Part shown: positions 8,869 through 17,600 of the stretch, piece after piece
Position numbering within the stretch: position 1 is the first letter of the stretch
Layout: each line of letters begins with the position of its first letter
DNA from: CAZPRY01 sp964589175
GTDB taxonomy: Bacteria; Fidelibacterota; UBA2242
Direction of reading: 5' to 3'
NCBI GenBank assembly: GCA_964589175.1
Contig: CAZPRY010000035.1
Coordinates: forward strand, 1 to 43,120
DNA length: 43,120 nucleotides
Made by a program: the position numbers and the translations under genes
Notes under the pieces: generated by a model
What the model saw: only the letters and a program-made list of their open reading frames with translations
Told to the model about the DNA's origin: nothing
Database searches by the model: none

Positions 8869-9368
8869 TTAATCCCCGAATATCTCATTGATTTTTTGCC
8901 CGGTTCCATATATTTCATTTGCGATAATTTCACCATCCGGACCGATCAGATATAAATTCGGAATACCATTCACGCGATATGTCAGCGGTACCGCTCCTGC
9001 AAATCCTTTCAGATCGCAGACATTTTCCCAGACCAAACTATCCCTCTCAATACCTTTCTTCCAGTCCTCCGCATTCCTGCACTTGCAGTAAAAAAGTAGA
9101 CACATAAATCTCATTGATTATTCTGGCAGTATTTTGTCCTTATCAAATATCGGGTCGGCTCGCTCACCTGGCCGGTAATAACGAACCGATCGCCCATGAT
9201 CCGAACCGAATCCATGATGACTTGATTGTACCCATCATCCAGGTACAGCATCGTACTGTCCGGGAAGCCCTCCGTCGAACCCACAATCCGGAACTCCTCC
9301 GTCTTCTTTGCACACGCTGAAAGCATGAGGATTCCGGCCACCAACGTTAGGAAACTACTTCTGCGCAT
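8869..9368 (-). pseudogene. Collapsed DUF4369/TlpA-type thioredoxin lipoprotein
   Basis: Two small frames on the minus strand look like the two ends of one gene. The upstream part (9111-9368, 85 residues) has a lipoprotein signal (LTLVAGILMLSAC) and the start of a DUF4369 domain (FRIVGSTEGFPDSTMLYLDDG). The downstream part (8869-9114, 81 residues) is the last third of a TlpA/AhpC-like thioredoxin domain (DWKKGIERDSLVWENV, VNGIPNLYLIGPDGEI). The family is normally about 350-380 residues, so the middle, including the CxxC site, is missing. The frames overlap by ATGA, so both could still be translated, but the second begins in the middle of a fold. It is read as an internally deleted pseudogene. 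Confidence 0.75.
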
Positions 9369-9474
9369 GATTGCTCCCTCCTTAAAACGACCGGCTTAAG
9401 CGGCTCCGCCAGAAATCCCTGTCAGTCTTCAGGGCTTTTACCGGAATCAGAATCCTGCGCATAAATATTTCTTG

Positions 9475-9607
9475 TTGCTAACGGTCAACGCTCAGCTGAC
9501 GCTGAATGAAAAAACGCAGTTCTATTGTTTATTCTCAAATCTTCCACGAACTCGCCAAACTCTAAATTCATCGAACAGCTCCCAGCGTTGGCTGCAATTG
9601 TTATAAT
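9475..9607 (-). repeat. attC-like imperfect inverted repeat downstream of the helicase
   Basis: A 130-base region with nested complementary arms: TAAC 9479-9482 with GTTA 9600-9603, CAACGCT 9486-9492 with AGCGTTG 9584-9590, and AGCTG 9494-9498 with CAGCT 9576-9580. Unequal unpaired gaps separate the outer and inner arms. This order, short outer box, asymmetric spacer, inner box, long loop, is that of an integron attC site, and it begins about 20 bases after the helicase stop as in a gene cassette. The outer boxes do not fully match RYYYAAC/GTTRRRY (the minus strand reads GTTAGCA), and no integrase gene is present. It could simply be a decayed hairpin. Confidence 0.35.
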
Positions 9608-9626
9608 CCTTTTTTATTTCATCTGA

Positions 9627-12600
9627 TTATCCAAGGAAATCGTCCCAACTAATCCAGCCTTTATTTTTATATGTTCGTCTTGGACTACTTGTAAGCATAG
9701 AATCGTCCTGATATTTTTTTAATAATTGGTATTCTTTTCTTGTTTTAATACCTAATTTTCTCACAGCTTTTTTCGCTTCTTCGTAAGTAGAATACTTTTG
9801 GGAAGATTTAATTCCAAAGAAATCATAAAAGCTAATCCAACCTTTATCCTTATATGTTTTATCTGGTGAGCTCGGTAATCTTGGGTCTTTCTTATACATC
9901 ATATGCTTTTTATATTCTGTTCCTGACTTTATCCCTAATATTTTAACAGCTTGCTTTGCTTCTTTTATTGTTGGATAAATATTAACAGGCTTGTTACCTA
10001 AAAAAGAGTACCAGTTTTTCCAGCCTTTAGAATAATATAATTTATCAGGAGAACTTGGTAATTTTGGATCTTCTTTATACCTCTTTCTATCAATATAATT
10101 GTATCTATTTTTTATACCTAAAGCCTGTGCATTTTGTTGAGCTTCTTCATATGTGGCATAATAGTCAGGTTTCTTTATATTTAAAAAATTATCAGAGTTT
10201 TTCCACCCTTTCTTCTTATAAAATTCGCTAGGATTACATGGTAGTTTTGAATCTTGAATCCTTTGAATTTTATAATCCTTCATTAATTTAATACCCAATT
10301 TTTGGACAATCATTTTTGCTTCTTGGTAGCTGTAATGAACGATAGGAATCTTTGTATCTAAAAAATGGTACCAGTCTATCCAGCCATTGCTATAATATTT
10401 TTTTGGAGGATCACTTGGTAATAAAGGATCTTCTTTATAGCGCTTATTTTTTATATAATCTACTCTTGTTTTAATTTTTAATTTTTTAGCAGCTTCCCTT
10501 GCATCCTCATATTTAAGGTAATAGGTGATTATAAACCCATCCCATTTTACCCATCCTTTTCCTTGATAATATTCACTCGGCTGGCTTGGTAATTTTGGGT
10601 CTTCTTTATAACGCTTTTGTTCTATATATTCCTTTCTTGATTTTATGCCTAATATTTTCACAGCTTTTTTTGCTTCATCAAAAGTTTCATAATATTTTGG
10701 AGGTTTTGTTCCTAAATATCTATAATAATCTATCCAACCAATCCCCTTATATACATATTCAGGATTACTCGGTAGTTTTGGATCTTCATCATATCTCTTG
10801 TTATACTCTTTTCTAGTCTTAATAGATAGTATTGTTACTGCTTTTTTTGCCTCATTATATGTTAAATATGAATCCGGTCTATTTTTGTTAAAAAAATCAT
10901 AATTGTCAATCCAACCTTTGTTTTTATAGTATCGTGCAGGAGAGGATGGAAGCCTAATATCTTCTTTTCGATGTTTTCTATATTCAGCTTCTGAATTAAT
11001 ATTAAGTTTATTTACTGCTCTTTTTGCCTCCTCTAATGTAGGATATAATGTAACCTCTTTTATTCCTAAAAAATTGTTATAATCTATCCATCCTTTATTC
11101 AGATAAGTACGATTGGGCTGGCTTGGAAGTCTTAAATCTTCCTTATAACGTTTTCTATAGGAAGTATACAACTTTATTTTTAATAATTTTACTGCTTTTT
11201 GAGCCTCATCATAATTGGAATATATGTTAGGAGCTGTTGTACCTAAAAAATTGTACCAATCAATCCATCCATTGTTATTAAATTTTAAATCGGGTTGACT
11301 TGGAAGCCTCGAATCTTCTTTATATCGTTTTTTATACTCCAAATTAGATTTAATACCAAGTCTTTGTACTGCTTTTTTAGCTTCATAATAACTTGAATAG
11401 AGATTTGGAATTTCAGTTCCAAGAAAATCATACCAGTTAGTCCACCCTTTATTTTTATAGGCATTATACGGTTTGCTAGGTAATCTTGGATCACCATGAT
11501 ACATTGTTCTATATTTAGATTCTGATTTAACACCTAATTTTTGAACTGCTTGTTGGGCTTTTATATAAGAACGATAATAGTTTAATTTATCTTCAACTTC
11601 TTTAATAATACTTGAAATATCACACATCTCATCAGTGACTGAAAATGATTTCGGTGTTTCAATATCTTCAAAACCAAAATCATCTAAGGTTTTTCTATAT
11701 TTTATTATCTCTTTTTGAACTTCATTTATAAAATTTATATCTATGTTTTGATAATTTTGAACACAATCAAATATTAGCGGATCTTCTTTTCCTTTATTAC
11801 GTAAGGCTCTACCAATTTGTTGAAAATATATTCGTGGAGATTCGGTTCTTCGAAATAACATAACCGAATCAATTCCCTTAACATCAATTCCTTCATTGAG
11901 CATATCAATTGCAACTATTATAAATACTTCATTTTTACTTGGTTGTTCATTTGAAAATCTATCCAGCAAATTTAGATTTTCTTTTTTTGAACCTTTTGAG
12001 GTGATTTTATTTATTTTTACTGTGCCTATTTTGATAAATACTTTTTCTAATAGTGCTGATATGTCAATTGCATGCTCAAAACCCTCACAGAATGCAATTA
12101 TCTTTTGATACTTTTTCGATCCATAATGCTTATAAATAATATTTTGAATAGAATAATCTTTAATCTGTTTTGAATCTAATGTTTTAAATAGAGAGTCTAT
12201 TTTATCTGGGTATTTTTTGTATTTATTATTTACCTCATCTTTGACTTCATCAATTTTAGATTTCAAATTTATTACTGAATAAACATATTTTCCGAGAGGT
12301 AATATACCCGTTGCCATTGCTTCAAATACACTTAACTTACCTGCACAATTATTTCCTAAAAACTCCTTAATATCTATTCCAGAAGAATACCTTTGCATAG
12401 TTGCCGACAGGCCTACAATTTTTGTTTCTGAAGTGATTATTCTCAATAAACCTTTATTATGCCATTGGTATGCTCCTGCTCTATGCGCTTCATCCATGAT
12501 AATATGAGTAAAATGGCCAGGCGGAATTTCAGATGAGTTATGGAATAAATATTGATACGTCAATATGTTTAATGATAATTTTTCGTTATACCTTTTTGCT

Positions 12601-13343
12601 ATTTTCCTTACTGGTATAATTCGTATTAACAGCTCTATAATTCTTTTGTTTATATATACAGAAGGAGATAAAACTAATATTTTAGTATTTTTTGAATACA
12701 GTTTTCCTACAAGTTTTGCAATAATATATGTTTTACCTGTCCCTGTTGAGTGTTCTACATAACATCGTTTATTTTCTCGCCAATATTTTCCAATTTTTTT
12801 ATATGTTTCTTCTTGATATTTATATAGGAATATTCGTGGTTTTTGAATATGATTTTTGTCGTATGTCTTTATAAGCTTATCTATTATGTCCCGTTCATCC
12901 CATACATTAATTTTTACTCTGTTATTTAAGTCGTTTTTTACTCCACGCACATATTTCCATGCAATAAAACAAAAATGACTATTTTTTAAGTTATATAATT
13001 TCTTATAATTATCTTGAAATTTTGAAAATTCTGTTTTTACTGTGTATCTATCAATTGGGATTTTCCAATTCTTTGCTTGTACCACAAATCTTACTGAATA
13101 ATCTTCTGGATATCTGACAAGCAGGTCACATCCTCCATCATTTCCTCCCTCACCAATCGGTTTAACAACATATCCATTTCCAAGAAATAATTCTTCAAGA
13201 AATAATTCAAATATATTTCCTTTAAATAAATTTGTTGATTTGCAGTTCCCATATTTTTTATAGAGATCAATAGGGTCTTTTAATATATTATAATCAACAG
13301 ATATACTGTTACATATATTTTTAATTTCTGATTTTAATTCCAT
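9627..13343 (-). CDS. Mrr-like nuclease - SF2 helicase with eleven GW repeats
   Basis: A 1238-residue protein, very AT-rich compared with its neighbours and so probably acquired. Residues about 40-125 form a restriction-endonuclease-like (Mrr/PD-(D/E)XK) domain: GGNDGGCDLLV with Asp73 and VVQAKNW with Gln89-Ala-Lys91. Residues about 170-550 are a superfamily 2 helicase: STGTGKT (199-205), MDEAH (283-287), SAT (313-315) and QQIGRALRNKGK (508-519). From about 593 to the end run eleven repeats of 59-62 residues with the pattern EAkkAv..LgIks..eY.krYkeDprLPS.P...Y..kGWi.w.dFLG. They resemble the 'phage-integrase repeat unit' family (INT_rpt), which may bind nucleic acid. Nuclease plus helicase suggests a stand-alone DNA-degrading defence or type I/III-like restriction protein. 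No methylase or partner gene is adjacent. The ATG has only a weak ribosome site, as is common in AT-rich Bacteroidota genes. Confidence 0.85.
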   Translation of the reverse strand: MELKSEIKNICNSISVDYNILKDPIDLYKKYGNCKSTNLFKGNIFELFLEELFLGNGYVVKPIGEGGNDGGCDLLVRYPEDYSVRFVVQAKNWKIPIDRYTVKTEFSKFQDNYKKLYNLKNSHFCFIAWKYVRGVKNDLNNRVKINVWDERDIIDKLIKTYDKNHIQKPRIFLYKYQEETYKKIGKYWRENKRCYVEHSTGTGKTYIIAKLVGKLYSKNTKILVLSPSVYINKRIIELLIRIIPVRKIAKRYNEKLSLNILTYQYLFHNSSEIPPGHFTHIIMDEAHRAGAYQWHNKGLLRIITSETKIVGLSATMQRYSSGIDIKEFLGNNCAGKLSVFEAMATGILPLGKYVYSVINLKSKIDEVKDEVNNKYKKYPDKIDSLFKTLDSKQIKDYSIQNIIYKHYGSKKYQKIIAFCEGFEHAIDISALLEKVFIKIGTVKINKITSKGSKKENLNLLDRFSNEQPSKNEVFIIVAIDMLNEGIDVKGIDSVMLFRRTESPRIYFQQIGRALRNKGKEDPLIFDCVQNYQNIDINFINEVQKEIIKYRKTLDDFGFEDIETPKSFSVTDEMCDISSIIKEVEDKLNYYRSYIKAQQAVQKLGVKSESKYRTMYHGDPRLPSKPYNAYKNKGWTNWYDFLGTEIPNLYSSYYEAKKAVQRLGIKSNLEYKKRYKEDSRLPSQPDLKFNNNGWIDWYNFLGTTAPNIYSNYDEAQKAVKLLKIKLYTSYRKRYKEDLRLPSQPNRTYLNKGWIDYNNFLGIKEVTLYPTLEEAKRAVNKLNINSEAEYRKHRKEDIRLPSSPARYYKNKGWIDNYDFFNKNRPDSYLTYNEAKKAVTILSIKTRKEYNKRYDEDPKLPSNPEYVYKGIGWIDYYRYLGTKPPKYYETFDEAKKAVKILGIKSRKEYIEQKRYKEDPKLPSQPSEYYQGKGWVKWDGFIITYYLKYEDAREAAKKLKIKTRVDYIKNKRYKEDPLLPSDPPKKYYSNGWIDWYHFLDTKIPIVHYSYQEAKMIVQKLGIKLMKDYKIQRIQDSKLPCNPSEFYKKKGWKNSDNFLNIKKPDYYATYEEAQQNAQALGIKNRYNYIDRKRYKEDPKLPSSPDKLYYSKGWKNWYSFLGNKPVNIYPTIKEAKQAVKILGIKSGTEYKKHMMYKKDPRLPSSPDKTYKDKGWISFYDFFGIKSSQKYSTYEEAKKAVRKLGIKTRKEYQLLKKYQDDSMLTSSPRRTYKNKGWISWDDFLG

Positions 13344-13392
13344 ACTCTACTAAGACTGTATTATTTTAGTTAACGTGAATAATCTCCCAATT

Positions 13393-13422
13393 ATTATATA
13401 GACTATAACATATGTTAACCAA
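13393..13422 (-). promoter_or_regulatory. Candidate promoter and operator of the helicase gene
   Basis: On the minus strand TTGGTT (13422-13417) and TATAAT (13398-13393) are 18 bases apart, about 50 bases before the helicase start. A perfect 12-bp palindrome TAACATATGTTA (13406-13417) covers the spacer and touches the -35, where a repressor could act. This is motif reading only. AT-rich DNA gives such boxes by chance, and a Bacteroidota sigma factor would use a different consensus. Confidence 0.35.
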
Positions 13423-13442
13423 CATCATCTCGTAGAAAACAG

Positions 13443-13533
13443 GTTTCTCTATTAAGAAACATGTTTCTTAATGAAGAAACTTTTTTCAGAGGTTTCTTTA
13501 TGCAGAAACCCGGATGTTTCTCCATAAACAAAC
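13443..13533. repeat. Array of four GTTTCT-N6-AGAAAC palindromes
   Basis: Four 18-base inverted repeats follow one another: 13443-13460, 13463-13480, 13492-13509 (all exact GTTTCT-N6-AGAAAC) and 13516-13533 (one mismatch, ACAAAC). Centres are 20, 29 and 24 bases apart and the 6-base middles differ. Units 1 and 2 together also make the perfect 16-bp palindrome AAGAAACATGTTTCTT. The array begins 21 bases upstream of the candidate -35 of the helicase gene. It could be a multi-site operator or a cluster of small mobile palindromes. Confidence 0.75.
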
Positions 13534-14220
13534 TTTTCTCCATCTTTCTCTTTTTATCCATCTCATTTGCGCATGGATTTATTTTTATTTGAAATGATAT
13601 TAGCCATTCTGATTCATTATGCCAAGCCTTTTTTCAATGATCAATGAACAATGACCGGTGAACAGATTGATGAGAAGAGATGCGGGAAAAAGTACAACCG
13701 ACGACAGAGGACAGAGGTCGAGGAACGGAGGACGGATTTTTTCCCGGTCTATCGACTATGAGGCCCGCCGACGGCGAGACCCAGGCTACGCTCCGGCATC
13801 AGGTATGAGCCATCAGCAACATTACTTCTCGCACATCAGCTCCTATCTTCATAGCATCATCAACGCGATTTCGCTCTTAAATCTGCTATCTGCTGTCAAA
13901 TATCTGAAATTAAAAGTCTCCTCTCCCACCAGGAGTTTTCGACTGCACTCCATCCTGTCCAGCGTAGTCACGAACCGTCGGTACGAAGCATGGATACTCC
14001 AAGGTTCCATCTTCCGTCTCCTCCTGCCAAATTGGCCGTTTTACATCCGCTTTTCAATCGTTTTCCCTGAAGCGTTCCTGTAACATCGCTTTAAGATCGC
14101 TATAAGGTCTCTTTATCCTTTCTGTATCCTCACGTCACCCATTTTAATATCTGCCACATCGGCATAGATAGACGACATCGATCAGTACTTCCAAAAATTT
14201 GAATTTTGCACTTTGCTTTT
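13534..14220. other. Long non-coding stretch between the helicase and the duplicated tail
   Basis: No gene is supported. The stretch holds purine-rich low-complexity sequence (GACGACAGAGGACAGAGG near 13701) and other filler such as CAATGATCAATGAACAATG near 13637. A 141-residue open frame at 13658-14083 has no ribosome site and an arginine/serine-rich, domain-free translation, so it is not annotated as a gene. Confidence 0.5.
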
Positions 14221-14500
14221 TACAATTTGCATTCATTCCGTTGCGCTCTTTGCGTGCTTGGCGAGAGTCTCTTTCCCCCCGGTTCTATTATTCTCTATGC
14301 ATAGATGATTAAGAACGACCGGCATAAAACAGAAACGGCGACCCATTTGCGGATCGCCGTTCGATAGATTTTTTCCGTCTCGGAATTACCAGATATTGGC
14401 CCGGTCATCGCCTGCGAGATAGAGTTTATCGCCCTCCTTGACATCGAAGGCGCTGTAGAAGGTTTCAATATTCCGCACCGGACAGTTGACGCGGGCTTCC
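14221..14500. repeat. Direct repeat, copy A (M13 3' end, terminator, filler)
   Basis: This block matches 19901-20182 over about 280 bases at roughly 85-90 percent by eye, in the same orientation. It begins with the phrase CCGTTGCGCTCTTTGCGTGC, also found a third time near 19699. It continues through the hairpin terminator and the last 38 codons of an M13 peptidase. The two copies bracket the large secreted-protein gene, which points to a duplication linked to its insertion. Confidence 0.85.
14324..14361 (-). terminator. Duplicate M13 terminator hairpin
   Basis: Minus-strand stem AACGGCGA (14361-14354) with TCGCCGTT (14341-14334), 12-base loop, followed by TCTGTTTTAT. It is the copy of the hairpin at 20002-20040 that ends the real M13 gene. 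It could now terminate the secreted-protein gene, whose stop lies about 290 bases upstream. Confidence 0.6.
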
Positions 14501-14502
14501 GT
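14386..14502 (-). pseudogene. 3' fragment of an M13 metallopeptidase gene
   Basis: The minus strand encodes the last 38 residues of an M13 peptidase ending in YLAGDDRANIW and a TAA stop. They match the C-terminus of the intact gene at 20065-22095 almost residue for residue (EARVNCPVRNIETFYSAF in both; one SG to GD change near the end). Homology stops abruptly at about 14503. Beyond this, 14503-14648 has only broken frames (for example EVWLLIAQGYYQHKRLIERR followed by a stop), perhaps another remnant. No start or catalytic region remains, so it is a relic. Confidence 0.8.
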
Positions 14503-14648
14503 CCGCCAACTCCGGGTTGCTGATATCGAATTTAATGTACCCTGGCCAGTAATAATTTCTCTTCCCGCTGACGTCGCTCTATCAAGCGTTTATGCTGATA
14601 ATAGCCCTGAGCGATCAGCAGCCAAACCTCTTGTCATGTAATCCGATA

Positions 14649-17600
14649 CTATTTCAGAAGAATCATCTTTTTAGTCATTAAAAAATCGCCGGCACGCAAC
14701 GTATAAAAGTAAACCCCGCTGATTAGCTGCGCATGCCTGGTCGCTAATTGCGCATTGAATCTGACTTTATACGCCCCGGCATTTTGAAATTCATTCACGA
14801 GTTCGGCGATTTCGCTTCCCGACAAGTCAAATACCTTCAGACTGACAGAACAGCGATCTGCAAGTTCGTAGCGTATGACGGTAGCGGGATTAAACGGATT
14901 CGGATAATTATGGTAGAGCGCAAATTTTTCAGGTACTATCGACTCCTCGTCAATAGCGCTAATCGCCGCTTTTTCGACGACGATATGAATCGTATCTTTT
15001 ACTGTCTCTTCAATATCAATGACGCTCCAAACCAGATCGCCTTCCCCTTCGAATTCGAGTTCGGCACTCAACGTGAGCATTCCCGCAGCATCATCGTAGG
15101 CTAACAGGATGGAATCGGAATTGACACGGAAGTCGTAGACCAGCAAATCGGCCGGACTTTCTATGTCCGAAACGAGCGTCCAGATATCTATAGTGACGCT
15201 CGTATCCGATACGAATTCGACCAATTCAGGCGCGCCGCTGATTACCGGGGGATCGTCTACAGGATTAACAGTGAAGATTACAGCATTGTTACCGGTTGCA
15301 TTTCCCGGATCGGTAGCAGTAAAAGTAATCGTTTCACTTCCGTACCAATTCTCATCTGGTGTAGAAACCGTCGCGGCTCGATTGCCGGCAATCGCAACCG
15401 ACAAATCAGCATTACCGCTGAAAGTCCAAGTGATTTGCGAATCTTCATTATCGGGATCAATGACGAAATCATTTAAGTTTATTGCTGTAAAAATGCTTCC
15501 TTCGTCGATAGTCTGATCGGGAATATCGCTCACAACCGGCGCGTCATTGACGCTTGTAACGGTAAATACGGTATCGTCATTGTCCGATGCTCCGTCCGGA
15601 TCAGTAGCGGTAAATGTGATCGTTTCACTTCCAGACCAATTCCCATCGGGTACGCTTACCGTCGCGACTCGATTACCGCTAATCGCAACCGACAAATCAG
15701 CGTTGCCGCTGAAAGTCCAAGTGATTTGCGAATCTACATTATCGGGATCGCTCACGAAATTATCCAATTGGATTGTTGTAAAACTACCTCCTTCATTAAT
15801 TGTCTGGTCAGGAATATCGGAAACAACCGGAGGATATTTTTCTGATTCAGCAAAGAAATATTCAAGTGCATCGTCGGCTATCCCGCTCCAATTGTTCCAT
15901 GTATGACCATCATTCACAATGCTATATTTAAACTCTTTTCCTTTTTGATCAAAAATGGTTTTTAAATCGTTGTAGTATCTTTCACCTTGTGCATCAAAAG
16001 TACCATAGCTCATGTATAATTTTATCTCATCAAGGTTTGCTGCTTCCATATCGGCATAAATGGTGTAATCTTCTCTGGGGTGAAGGTAGGCCGAATTTAT
16101 TCCGATAAGGTGAAAATAGTCAGGGGCTTTCACACAGAAATAGGCTGCATTATAGCCTCCATATGAGTTGCCCATCATGGCTCGAACATCAGCCGACGGA
16201 TTTGTTTTATAGGCGGCGTCAATATCAGGAATAAGCTCTTGGGTAACATAATTTACAAAATCAATGTTGCTTCGGTATTCATCACCACGCCGGTTATATG
16301 ATAAGTTATCAGGGTCGCGGGGATCGAGAAAAACTGCTATGACAGGTGCAATCAATTGGTCTGAAATCAGGTTGTCGAGAACAATAACCATTTTACCCAA
16401 TTCATCATCAAGTGATTCATGTCCATCGGTGATGTAAATTGTTGGCAAATTTGATAGTGCATTATAACCAGCTGGTGTATAAACCCGATATTGACTGGAG
16501 TAATTTAAGTTTGTGCTGAATTTCAGTATGTTATCTGATAGCGTTCCTCTTGGTACTTCCGGACGAAATATGGTTTCGGGAGGAATTACATAATTCGGCA
16601 TTCGTAATAGTGAATTCCCATACACACCATCTATTGGATATGGATTATTAGGGTCAGCCAGCCATTCGTTTCCGTTTAGAATAATTTTATAAGGGGACGT
16701 AGCATCAGCCGGAAACACTTTTTCCAATAACCAAATATCGCTTACACCCATACGAATTCCCGCATTAACATTCATGTCCCAACCATTGAAATCACCCGCC
16801 CAATTTACTTTGTCTGTTGAACCTCGGTATAAAAATGCCAACTCGGTATCAATTGCAAAAGGGAAATTCCCGGTGGCAATTAAAGCATCCCAAAATTCAT
16901 TAAGTTGAGCACTGCTATCGGCGGAACTTGTCAGATTGGTCAACTTTGTGATAAATACATCGTAGTTGGTAAAGTAATTGGGTTCTTCAATTTGTAAATA
17001 CTCAACATTTAAATAGTGATAATAGGCAGCCATAAAGGCATCAACAGAGGAAAATCCCATATTTGCAATACCTGATTCTGGATTGATGATTACCTCTCTT
17101 ACAGCCGAATACCCACTGGTTTCATAAATGAAATTTTGCATTATTTGGCCTAATACATAATAGTCAACGGTTGTCTGTCCGGGATAAACTTTAGTGTCTT
17201 CAAAAGTGGGTAAATGACCAAAATAATTGATAGCATCGTTGAGTGTTTTTTCAGTCCAAGATTTTAATGCTATTTTTTCTTCCGGAGTACTAGGTCCTCG
17301 TGACATAAATTCGGCAAATCCTTCATTAAGCCAGGCGGTCATGGTCATATTCCGAGCACCTAACTGTGCCTGTACCAAATGAGCTAATTCATGCCTTATT
17401 AGATGACTGAAAGTTTGAATATCACCTGAATTATCAGTATCCGGACTTGAAGCCCATATGCCTGATGACCATGCAGTACCGCTTGTATATCTGAGGTTAA
17501 CACACTCACCTCCGCCTATGGTTACATAATTACAGATTGGCATAGTTAAAGAACTGAATTTTTCAAAAGTCTCAAAATCCAATAACCCTTTGTATTCAGT

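Noticed and set aside
13443..13533. CRISPR array
   Set aside because: The units are 18-bp palindromes with irregular short gaps, not direct repeats with unique spacers, and no cas gene is present.
13658..14083. 141-residue open frame on the plus strand
   Set aside because: No ribosome site, biased Arg/Ser translation and no domain; it covers low-complexity and filler DNA.
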